Positions 1 through 7,361 of a DNA stretch of 64,000 nt are shown here, piece by piece; the first letter of the stretch is position 1; the number at the start of each line of letters is the position of its first letter. The notes under the pieces are model-generated. The model was not told the origin of the DNA and searched no databases. It saw only the letters and a program-made list of their open reading frames with translations. A program made the translations under genes and the position numbers. This DNA comes from Nocardioides marmorisolisilvae (lineage in GTDB: Bacteria > Actinomycetota > Actinomycetes > Propionibacteriales > Nocardioidaceae). The stretch covers positions 2,480,001 to 2,544,000 of the forward strand of contig NZ_CP134227.1 of assembly GCF_031656915.1 (NCBI RefSeq). Direction: 5' to 3'.

Positions 1-1
1 C

Positions 2-283
2 ACGGTCGACGTACGCTTCGGCGCGTCGTACACCCCGACCCGCGAAGGCCTCTTCCACGTCTATTGGATGGACGCCGACCACGTCTCTCACGAGTACGGC
101 TCGGCGATGCCGTACTCGATGTTCTTCTCCCGCGGCCAGGCGGTGCACTACTCATCCGACTTCGCCGCCCGCGGATACGCCGGCGCCTCGCACGGTTGTG
201 TCAACGTCCGCGACCACGAGGGCGTGAAGTGGCTGTTCTCCCACGTCCGCGTGGGGGACAAGGTGGTCATCTACTGGTCCTGA
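2..283 (+). CDS. L,D-transpeptidase (YkuD), C-terminal part
   Basis: This is the last 93 residues of a YkuD-family L,D-transpeptidase, an exported enzyme that forms 3-3 cross-links in peptidoglycan. The catalytic signature SHGCVNV is near the end, with the nucleophilic Cys in SHGC, and the upstream AVHYSSDF segment fits the family's conserved His strand. The reading frame is open to the left edge, so the signal peptide and N-terminal domains lie outside the window. It ends with TGA about 30 nt before the isochorismate synthase gene, which has its own promoter. Confidence 0.85.
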   Translation, partial: TVDVRFGASYTPTREGLFHVYWMDADHVSHEYGSAMPYSMFFSRGQAVHYSSDFAARGYAGASHGCVNVRDHEGVKWLFSHVRVGDKVVIYWS

Positions 284-302
284 GCTGTTCGGTGGGGTGG
301 TC

Positions 303-308
303 TAGGCT
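303..308 (+). promoter_or_regulatory. -10 box of leaderless menF promoter
   Basis: TAGGCT lies 8 nt before the GTG at 317 and there is no Shine-Dalgarno sequence. This favours GTG 317 over the TTG at 311, which sits too close to the -10 box to be transcribed as a start. Confidence 0.5.
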
Positions 309-316
309 TCTTGGAC

Positions 317-1558
317 GTGACCAGCGACGCGACGACCGTTCCGCGACTGGTCGCTCGAACCGTCGAGATCGACGACCCAGGCCCCCTGGTCGAGCTGCTC
401 CCCGCCGATGAGCCGATGACCTGGCTGCGCCAGGGCGGAGGCCTGGTCGCCTGGGGCGTGGCCGCGCGGTTCGACAGCGCCGGCGTCGACCGGTTCGCCG
501 ATGCCTCCGCCTGGTGGCGGGAGGTGGTCCGCGTCGCGGCGGTCGCCGACGAGGTCACGGTGCCGGGCACCGGCCTGATCACGCTCGGCAGCTTCGCCTT
601 CGCCGACTCCCCGGGAGACTCGGTCCTCATCGTGCCGTCGGTCGTCGTCGGCAAGCGCGGTGAGCGCAGCTGGATGACCACGATCGGCACCAGTCCCGAG
701 GCGCTGCCGGACCTCAGCCCCCACGGCGTCCCCGAGGCGCCCAGCAACCTGATGTTCGCCGACGGCGCCCTCAGCGGCGCGGAGTGGGAGGGAGTGGTGT
801 GGGAGGCGGTCCTGCACCTCAACGCCGGCGAGCTGGACAAGGTGGTGCTGGCCCGTGACCTGGTCGCCACCGCAGACGCTCCCATCGACGTGCGCTGGCC
901 GCTGCGCCGCCTCGCCGCGCAGTACGAGATGTGCTGGACCTTCCACGTCGACGGGCTCTTCGGGGCGACCCCGGAGATGCTGGTCCGCAGAGAGAAGGGC
1001 CTGGTCACCTCTCGGGTGCTGGCCGGCACCATCCGCCGAACCGGCGACGACGAGCACGACCTGCGCCTGGCGGCCACCCTGGCCCGATCGTCGAAGGACC
1101 TCGAGGAGCACGAGTACGCCGTACGCTCGGTCGCGGACGCGCTGGCGCCGTACTGCTCGTCGATGAACGTGCCGGAGACGCCGTTCGTGCTGCACCTGCC
1201 CAACGTGATGCACCTGGCCACCGACGTCGCCGGGGTGGCGCACGACAGCGGCGCCAACGTGCTCGAGCTCGCCGCCGCCCTGCACCCGTCCGCCGCCGTG
1301 GGCGGGACGCCGACTAAGGTCGCGGTCGAGATGATCGCCGAGATCGAGGGCATGGACCGCGGCCGCTATGCCGGACCGGTCGGCTGGATGGACACGCGCG
1401 GAGACGGCGAGTTCGGCATCGCGCTGCGCTCCGGTGAGCTCGACGGCGACCGGGTCCGGCTGTTCGCCGGCTGCGGCATCGTCGCCGGCTCCGACCCCGA
1501 AGCCGAACTGGCCGAGTCCCAGGCCAAGTTCGTCCCGGTGCGCGACTCGCTCTCCTGA
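317..1558 (+). CDS. menF: isochorismate synthase
   Basis: The 413-residue protein belongs to the chorismate-binding family and converts chorismate to isochorismate, the first committed step to menaquinone. Landmarks run in the usual order: LDKVVLARDL with the conserved Lys, FGATPEMLVRR, LAGTIRRTGDDEHD, SSKDLEEHEYAV, HPSAAVGGTPT and the C-terminal FAGCGIVAGSDPEAE. The N-terminal 90 residues are less conserved, as in other EntC/MenF enzymes. GTG 317 is preferred as a leaderless start, with TTG 311 possible. The enzyme alone could be a siderophore or salicylate EntC, but menD, menC, menE and menA within 11 kb favour menaquinone. Confidence 0.88.
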   Translation: MTSDATTVPRLVARTVEIDDPGPLVELLPADEPMTWLRQGGGLVAWGVAARFDSAGVDRFADASAWWREVVRVAAVADEVTVPGTGLITLGSFAFADSPGDSVLIVPSVVVGKRGERSWMTTIGTSPEALPDLSPHGVPEAPSNLMFADGALSGAEWEGVVWEAVLHLNAGELDKVVLARDLVATADAPIDVRWPLRRLAAQYEMCWTFHVDGLFGATPEMLVRREKGLVTSRVLAGTIRRTGDDEHDLRLAATLARSSKDLEEHEYAVRSVADALAPYCSSMNVPETPFVLHLPNVMHLATDVAGVAHDSGANVLELAAALHPSAAVGGTPTKVAVEMIAEIEGMDRGRYAGPVGWMDTRGDGEFGIALRSGELDGDRVRLFAGCGIVAGSDPEAELAESQAKFVPVRDSLS

Positions 1559-1563
1559 TCCGC

Positions 1564-1603
1564 CGAGTGGTCCCAGATTGCGCGCGAGACGTCGCGATTG
1601 ACG
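1564..1603 (+). repeat. 21-bp tandem repeat, two units
   Basis: Two adjacent 21-bp units lie between menF and the convergent hydrolase gene, the first at 1564-1584 and a second, diverged one from 1585. Each starts CGAGTGGTC or CGAGACGTC. The first matches the units at 13833-13916 almost base for base on the opposite strand. Confidence 0.7.
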
Positions 1604-1694
1604 CTGTGCTCGGGCGCGCCCTGCCTCCCCCTGCGATCGACACGTGCACGGACCCTCGAGACCTGCGGGTCGCAGGAAGCGGTGACCCGCCCCG

Positions 1695-2321
1695 CTACAG
1701 GTCTGTGCCCGCGGCGAGCCGGGTGTAGGACTGGTGCCGCGCGCCCAGGAACCGTTCCAGGTGCCCGTCGGCGATGCCCAGACCGGCCTCGCTGTAGACC
1801 GCATCGTGGATCGCCAGGTTGCGCGGCGCCCCGACCTCACGCGCGAAGTCGATGCTCTCGCTGATCTTCAGCCACGGCGCGCTGACCGGCAGCAGCAGTA
1901 CGTCGATGTCCTGGCCGGGGACCGTCAGCGCGTCACCCGGGTGGAACACGAGCACCTCGCCGAGGTGCAGCAGGTAGCCGCTGTTGTCGAAGTGCGGCAG
2001 CTCGGGATGGATCACCGCGTGCTTCTCACCGACCACGGTGACCGGCAGCCCGACGTCCAGCGAGGCGCCGGGCGTGACCACGGTGACCCGCTCGCGCAGA
2101 TCGTCGGCGAGCTGGTTCGCGACCGCCGCGATGGTGAAGATCGGCGCATCGGTGCGCCTGAGGTGGTCCACGTGGACGTGGTCGGGGTGCTCGTGCGTGA
2201 TGAGTACGGCGGTGGCCCCGTCGACGGCCTCCGGCTCGGTGAACATCCCGGGGTCGAGCACCACCGCCTGATCGTCGTACTCGACACGGACGCAGGCGTG
2301 GCCGAACTTGGTGATCCTCAT
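1695..2321 (-). CDS. metallo-beta-lactamase-fold metal-dependent hydrolase (UPF0173-like)
   Basis: The 208-residue protein begins MRITKFGHACVRVEYDD and carries the metal-binding HEHPDHVHVDH motif (HxHxDH) near residue 50. A second metal His is in FHPGDAL, and a further His is in LAIHDAVY near the C-terminus. This is the compact single-domain MBL fold of the UPF0173/YtkL type, probably cytoplasmic and without a settled substrate. The open frame extends upstream, but ATG 2321 starts exactly at the family's N-terminus. It converges with menF and diverges from the P450 gene. Confidence 0.8.
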   Translation of the reverse strand: MRITKFGHACVRVEYDDQAVVLDPGMFTEPEAVDGATAVLITHEHPDHVHVDHLRRTDAPIFTIAAVANQLADDLRERVTVVTPGASLDVGLPVTVVGEKHAVIHPELPHFDNSGYLLHLGEVLVFHPGDALTVPGQDIDVLLLPVSAPWLKISESIDFAREVGAPRNLAIHDAVYSEAGLGIADGHLERFLGARHQSYTRLAAGTDL

Positions 2322-2436
2322 GCTCCCGACGGTAGTGACCCGACACCCACCGATCACACCGCTGGCGTCTCGGATCCGAGATGCCAATCTCTGGACGGCG
2401 CTGCCGCCGGCACCCGCGCCTCGGCGACGATGAGGC

Positions 2437-3675
2437 ATGACGACCAGCACCGACGAGGGCCGCTTCTTCGACCTCGGCGACCTGAGCTTCGACGTGACCG
2501 CCCCGGTGGTGCACGAGGCTCGCGAGGCCGACTGGTATGTGCGCACCAACTACGGCTTCGCCGTGCTGCGGTACGCCGAGGCGAACGCGATCCTGAAGGA
2601 CCGGCGGTTCTGCCAGGGCACGATCCGGTGGCCCGACCAGAACGGCGTGCACACCGGCCCGTTCCACGACTGGTGGGGCAAGGTGCTGCTGTCGCTGGAG
2701 GGCGCCGACCACACCAGGATCCGGCGACTGCTCTTCCCTGCCTTCAAGCAGCGGCCGGTCGCCGCGATGGCACCGCGCTTCCAGCGGATCGCCACCGATC
2801 TGATCGATGGCTTCGCGGCGCGCGGAGAGGTCGAGCTCGTCTCCGAGTTCGCCGAGCCGTACTCGTCACGGATCATCTGCGGACTGCTCGGCCTGCCCGA
2901 CAGCGAGTGGTCCCAGGTCGCGCACTGGGCCGACGACCTGGGCAAGTCCTTCGGGGTCAACCTCAAGGCCGACCTGCCCAGGATCGAGGGGGCCCTGACG
3001 GGTCTCTACGGGTACGTCGACCAATTGGTCGCCGACCGCACGGCGCACCCGACCGACGACTTGGTCAGCCAGCTCATCGCCGCGCAGCAGGCCGAGAGGC
3101 TCTCGGCCGAGGAGCTCGGCGTCGCGCTGGTGTTCCTGGTGTTCGCCGGGATGGAGACCACCCGCAACCAGCTGACCCTCGCGCTGCAGACCTTCTTCGC
3201 CCACCCCGACCAGTGGCGGCTGCTCGGCGAGCGTCCCGAGCTCGGCCGCAACGCCGTCGAGGAGATCATGCGGGTGAACCCGACGGTCACCTGGATCACC
3301 CGCGAGGCGCTCGAGGACGTCGAGATCAACGGGCTGGTGATCCCGAAGGGCGGCATCGTGCAGCTGCTCTCGCACGCCACCGGCACCGACCCGCGCGCGA
3401 TGGAGGAGACCGGCTTCGACATCACGTCGCCACGGCCGATGCACATGGGCTTCGGCGGCGGCGTGCACCACTGCCTGGGCCACTTCGTGGCGCGCATCGA
3501 CATGGCCGTCGCACTGCCGCTGCTGGCGATGCGGATGCCCGACGCCCGCCCCGACGGACCCGGCGAATGGCTGCCGGTCTCGGGCAACACCGGCGCGATC
3601 AGGTTCCCGATCAGGTTCACCCCCGAGACGCGACGGCCTGATCCGGTCGCGCTCGCTACGCCGTCAGGCTGGTGA
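2437..3675 (+). CDS. cytochrome P450
   Basis: A 412-residue soluble bacterial-type P450. The I-helix oxygen-activation motif is FAGMETTRNQ, the K-helix ExxR is in VEEIMR, and the haem-binding loop GFGGGVHHCLG carries the Cys thiolate ligand. Length is normal for a class I actinobacterial P450, which takes electrons from a separate ferredoxin and reductase. Neither lies nearby, so the partner proteins and substrate cannot be read from context. The start ATG follows a GAGG sequence. It converges with the antiporter gene 9 nt after its stop. Confidence 0.92.
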   Translation: MTTSTDEGRFFDLGDLSFDVTAPVVHEAREADWYVRTNYGFAVLRYAEANAILKDRRFCQGTIRWPDQNGVHTGPFHDWWGKVLLSLEGADHTRIRRLLFPAFKQRPVAAMAPRFQRIATDLIDGFAARGEVELVSEFAEPYSSRIICGLLGLPDSEWSQVAHWADDLGKSFGVNLKADLPRIEGALTGLYGYVDQLVADRTAHPTDDLVSQLIAAQQAERLSAEELGVALVFLVFAGMETTRNQLTLALQTFFAHPDQWRLLGERPELGRNAVEEIMRVNPTVTWITREALEDVEINGLVIPKGGIVQLLSHATGTDPRAMEETGFDITSPRPMHMGFGGGVHHCLGHFVARIDMAVALPLLAMRMPDARPDGPGEWLPVSGNTGAIRFPIRFTPETRRPDPVALATPSGW

Positions 3676-3684
3676 GGGCGGCGC

Positions 3685-5553
3685 CTAACCGGTGACCTCG
3701 TCGACGAAGCACCAGCGCCAGGACTCGCCGGGCTCGGCCGAGCGCATCACCGGGTGCCGGCTCTGCTCGAAGTGGTGGGTGGCGTGCCGACGCGGGGACG
3801 AATCGCAGCATCCGACGTGTCCGCAGTCGAGGCACATCCGCAGGTGCACCCAGGTGCTGCCCTCGCGCATGCAGTCCTCGCACTCCCCCGGCGTCCGCGG
3901 CTCGACCTCGGGACGGGGCTGACGCAGGTGCTCGCAGTCGCCGTGCCCCTCAGCGGCGACCTCGGCCAGCGCGGTCCGCATCTGCTCGCGCTGCTCGCGG
4001 GTGTGCTCCAGCATCGACTCCTCCACGTCCAACATGCCGAGGACCTCCTGGACGACCTCGTGCGGGTAGTCACCCGAGCTGCGCGCCTGCAGCACGCGTG
4101 CCCGCTCGGCATCGATCATCACATGGCGAATCCGGGCGTAGGCCTCGCTGGGCGTCTCCGCCTCCGAGCTGCCGACCTGCTCCCAGGCAGCGAAGCTGCG
4201 CCGCTCGATCCGGTCCCGGATCACCTCGCGGACGCCGTGTGGGTCGTCGCACTCGTCGATCGCCTCGAGCCCGGCGGCCGAGGCCTGGTGGAGCAGGTTC
4301 GCCCGCGCGAGCGCGTCCTTGCGCGCGCTCGGAGACGGCACCCGCAGGACCCGAGCGATCCAGGGCAGCGAGAGACCCTGCAAGAAGAGCGTCCCGACCA
4401 CGACGGTGAAGGCCACCAGCAGGAGCACCTCGCGGTGCGGGGTCTCGATCGGGATCACGAACGCTGCCGCCAGGGTGACCACGCCACGCATGCCGGCCCA
4501 CGAGATCAGGAAGGTCGAGCGCACGGGAGCCTGCACCCGGCCGCCACGGCGTACCGGTCGGACCAGGAGCGCCCGCGCTGCGAACACCCAGACGACTCGG
4601 AGCACGATCACCGCGACCAGGGTCGCCCCGCAGACGGTGATGATCCGACCGGTGCCCAGGTCGCTTCGACGTACGTCGTGCACGATCCACTGCGCCTGCA
4701 GGCCGATCAGCAGGAACACCGCGTTCTCGAGCAGGAAGGCGATCGTGCGCCAGTTCGTGCGCTCCGCGATCCGCGACTGGGCGGTCTGAAGGATCGGTGC
4801 CTCGTGGCCGAGCAGCAGGCCGGCGACCACGACCCCGAGCACCCCGGAGGCGTGGACCGACTCGGCAAGCATGTAGGCCGCGAACGGGATCACCAGGGAC
4901 AGCGCGGTGTCGAGCACCGGCGGATCGGTGAGGTGCCGCCGCACCTTGGCGACGAAGACGAAGACGACGAGCCCGGCGAGCACGCCACCGACCGCGGCCC
5001 AGAAGAAGTCACCGCCGACGCGCCACAGCTGGACCCCACCGCCGAACGCGGCGATCGCCGTGCGCAGCGCGACCAGTGCGGTCGCGTCGTTGAGCAGCGA
5101 CTCGCCCTCCAGGATGGTGACCACCCGGCGGGGCAGGCCGATCCGCCGTGCCACCGCGGTCGCGGCGACGGCGTCCGGCGGGGCCACCACCGCGCCGATC
5201 GCCAGGCTCGCCGGCCACGGGAGGCCGGGCAGGATCTCGTGCACCACCCAGGCCACCCCGACGGTGCTGAACACCACCAGGCCGATGGACAACAGCAGGA
5301 TGCTCCGCCGGTTGGCGTTGAAGTCCACCAGGGAGGTCTGCAGGGCGGCGGCGTACAGCAGCGGCGGCAGCAGCCCGAACAGCACCACGTCGTGACCGAG
5401 CTGCAGCTGCGGCATCCCGGGGATGTACGACGCAGCGATGCCCACCGCGATCAGCAGCAGCGGCGCGGGCATCCGGACCCGTTCCGCGGACGCCGTGAAC
5501 ACCAGCACCGCAGCCGCCAGACAGACGAGGACCAGGGCGGCATGCACCCGCAC
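3685..5553 (-). CDS. CPA1-type Na+/H+ antiporter with C-terminal UBP zinc finger
   Basis: About 620 residues. The first 400 form a 12-helix-like cation/proton antiporter domain, with GVVAPPDAVAATAV and EGESLLNDATALV as the ion-binding motifs of the CPA1 family. A cytoplasmic, mostly helical linker follows. The last 85 residues are a complete ubiquitin-carboxyl-hydrolase-type zinc finger, with the metal ligands in CEH, CEDC, CLDCGHVGCC and RHATHHFEQSRHP. Such fusions occur in actinobacteria. The start is uncertain: GTG 5553 or 5547 fits the family's N-terminus, while ATG 5583 has a GAGGAA sequence upstream but adds a non-hydrophobic leader. Confidence 0.85.
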   Translation of the reverse strand: MRVHAALVLVCLAAAVLVFTASAERVRMPAPLLLIAVGIAASYIPGMPQLQLGHDVVLFGLLPPLLYAAALQTSLVDFNANRRSILLLSIGLVVFSTVGVAWVVHEILPGLPWPASLAIGAVVAPPDAVAATAVARRIGLPRRVVTILEGESLLNDATALVALRTAIAAFGGGVQLWRVGGDFFWAAVGGVLAGLVVFVFVAKVRRHLTDPPVLDTALSLVIPFAAYMLAESVHASGVLGVVVAGLLLGHEAPILQTAQSRIAERTNWRTIAFLLENAVFLLIGLQAQWIVHDVRRSDLGTGRIITVCGATLVAVIVLRVVWVFAARALLVRPVRRGGRVQAPVRSTFLISWAGMRGVVTLAAAFVIPIETPHREVLLLVAFTVVVGTLFLQGLSLPWIARVLRVPSPSARKDALARANLLHQASAAGLEAIDECDDPHGVREVIRDRIERRSFAAWEQVGSSEAETPSEAYARIRHVMIDAERARVLQARSSGDYPHEVVQEVLGMLDVEESMLEHTREQREQMRTALAEVAAEGHGDCEHLRQPRPEVEPRTPGECEDCMREGSTWVHLRMCLDCGHVGCCDSSPRRHATHHFEQSRHPVMRSAEPGESWRWCFVDEVTG

Positions 5554-5581
5554 ATCATGGCCGATGGGAGAGGATGCCCGC

Positions 5582-6349
5582 ATGGAGGACTTCCTCGCGC
5601 TGCACGTGCCCGGTGAACCGCTGCTGCTGCCGAACGCTTGGGATCCCGGCTCGGCCCGCCTGCTCGAGAGCGTCGGCGCACGCGCGATCGCCAGCACCAG
5701 TTCGGGCTTCGCCGCCACCCTCGGCCGCGTCGACGGCGCCGCGACCCGCGACGAGGTGCTGGACCATGCGGCTCGGCTGGTGGCCGCGGTCGACGTACCC
5801 GTCTCCGCGGACCTCGAGGCGGGCTACGCGACGACGCTCGACGACCTGGCGCTCACCTACCGACGGGCTGCCGAGTCGGGCCTGGCCGGTGCGTCCCTCG
5901 AGGACTGGTCCGGCACGCAACTGCTCTCGGCAGCGGAGGCGGCCGAGCGGGTGGGCGCAGCCCGGGAGGCGGCACCCGGGCTGGTGCTGACCGGACGCGC
6001 CGAGGGCTACCTGCACGACGTGCCGTCGCTGTCCGAGGCGATCACCCGGCTGCAGGCCTACGCCGAGGCCGGCGCCGACGTGCTCTACGCCCCCGGGATG
6101 CGCGACCTCGACGAGATCCGAACCCTGGTCGCCGAGGTGCCGCGCCCGGTCAACGTGCTCCTTCTCGCCGGGCTCGAGGTACCTGCGCTGGCCGACGCCG
6201 GGGTGGCCCGGATCAGCGTCGGTGGAGCGATGGCCTGGACCACCTGGAAGGCCGCCGCGACCGCGGCCCGCGCCTTCCTGGCAGGAGGGTCCGGCTGGCT
6301 GACGGACGCGGCCACCGGCAGGACCGAGGCGGCCCGAGCGCTCCGCTGA
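5582..6349 (+). CDS. isocitrate lyase/PEP mutase family protein
   Basis: The 255-residue protein has the alpha/beta-barrel of the PEP mutase/isocitrate lyase superfamily. PNAWDPGSARL near the N-terminus and SADLEAGY, which carries the Mg-binding acidic residues, are typical, followed by GASLEDWSG. It lacks the KKCGH loop of true isocitrate lyase, so it more likely cleaves or decarboxylates another 2-oxo or 2-methyl acid (methylisocitrate lyase-like or oxaloacetate decarboxylase-like). GGGAGAGG precedes the ATG. Its stop codon directly abuts the stop of the convergent AraC gene (TGATCA). Confidence 0.82.
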   Translation: MEDFLALHVPGEPLLLPNAWDPGSARLLESVGARAIASTSSGFAATLGRVDGAATRDEVLDHAARLVAAVDVPVSADLEAGYATTLDDLALTYRRAAESGLAGASLEDWSGTQLLSAAEAAERVGAAREAAPGLVLTGRAEGYLHDVPSLSEAITRLQAYAEAGADVLYAPGMRDLDEIRTLVAEVPRPVNVLLLAGLEVPALADAGVARISVGGAMAWTTWKAAATAARAFLAGGSGWLTDAATGRTEAARALR

Positions 6350-7297
6350 TCACCCGGCGGGCTCAGCGACCCAGCGCATCGGGTCGCCCCAACCCAGCTC
6401 GGTGATCCCGTGCCGGTCCAGGGCCAGCACCGCCAGGGTGCGCCGGTGCGCGGCGAAGGTGAGCACGTGCGCGATCATCCCGCCGTAGGTGAACACCTCG
6501 GCCGGATCGCACAGCGCGTCGACGAAGGTGTCGTCCAGGCGGCCCTCGTCCACGACCTCGTGCACGTGACGCAGGTACGTCGGACCCTCCTCGGCCAGCC
6601 GGCGTCGCATCGAGGTGAGCGACTCGTGCTCCTCGACCGACCAGTCGTACTCCCGGTTCGCGAGCGCGGCGTTCCACATCCCCATCTGCCCGATCAGCCG
6701 GGAGAGCAGCCGACGCAGCGAGGCGGGGTCGGGATCGTCCTCCACGCTCAGCTGGATCGGCTCGTCGAGCTGATCGTCGGTCAGCCTCGTCGCCCGCGCC
6801 AGGATCTCCCCGGTCAGCCAGACGTGGTGCTCCACCATCCGGGTCAGCAGCTCCATCGCAGTCACCTCATCTCTCGAGGGCAGCCTGATGCTGCCCGGTG
6901 GGTGGAAGTGCACCCCGCTCGGCGCCTCGATCCGGATCTCCCGCGGCCGGCTGCGCCAGGCGGCCGGCGGCTCGCCGTACGCCGAGGCGAACGCGCGGGT
7001 GAACGCCTCGTGCGAGCCGTAGCCGGCCTCGACGGCGATGTCGAGGATGCTGCGGTCCGACGAGAGCAGGCGGTACGCCGCGCGCTCCAGCAGGATCCGA
7101 CGGCGGAACCTCCGCGGAGGCTCACCAGCCGTCTGGCTGACGATCCGGTCGAGGTGGAACCGGGAGAGGTGCAGCCGGCCGGCGATCTCCTCAGCGCTCA
7201 GCCCACTCGCCTGCGCCGAGCCCGTCGAGGGGTCGAGTGCGGCGATGAGCACGTCGACGAACGCGGTGAAGGTGTCGGTCGCCACTTCCGTTGTCAT
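6350..7297 (-). CDS. AraC-family regulator fused to a DinB-like domain
   Basis: The protein has 315 residues. Residues 1-115 contain a two-helix-turn-helix AraC DNA-binding domain (LSAEEIAGRLHLSRFHLDRI and DIAVEAGYGSHEAFTRAFASAYGEPP). The rest, from about residue 150, resembles the four-helix DinB/YfiT metalloenzyme-like bundle (MVEHHVWLTGEILARA, and a C-terminal HVLTFAAHRR). The order is unusual because AraC regulators normally carry the DNA-binding part at the C-terminus. The DinB-like part may sense or modify a ligand; that is inference. The longer open frame upstream of ATG 7297 is not expected to be translated. Confidence 0.78.
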   Translation of the reverse strand: MTTEVATDTFTAFVDVLIAALDPSTGSAQASGLSAEEIAGRLHLSRFHLDRIVSQTAGEPPRRFRRRILLERAAYRLLSSDRSILDIAVEAGYGSHEAFTRAFASAYGEPPAAWRSRPREIRIEAPSGVHFHPPGSIRLPSRDEVTAMELLTRMVEHHVWLTGEILARATRLTDDQLDEPIQLSVEDDPDPASLRRLLSRLIGQMGMWNAALANREYDWSVEEHESLTSMRRRLAEEGPTYLRHVHEVVDEGRLDDTFVDALCDPAEVFTYGGMIAHVLTFAAHRRTLAVLALDRHGITELGWGDPMRWVAEPAG

Positions 7298-7361
7298 GCC
7301 CCGATCCTGCGGCGGTGCGGTGCTGCCTGCTTGATCATCCTTGCGCACCCTGACCCGAACC

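Noticed and set aside
3754-5616. 620-residue open frame opposite the antiporter gene
   Set aside because: Same kind of antisense shadow with no motifs; the minus-strand antiporter is clear.
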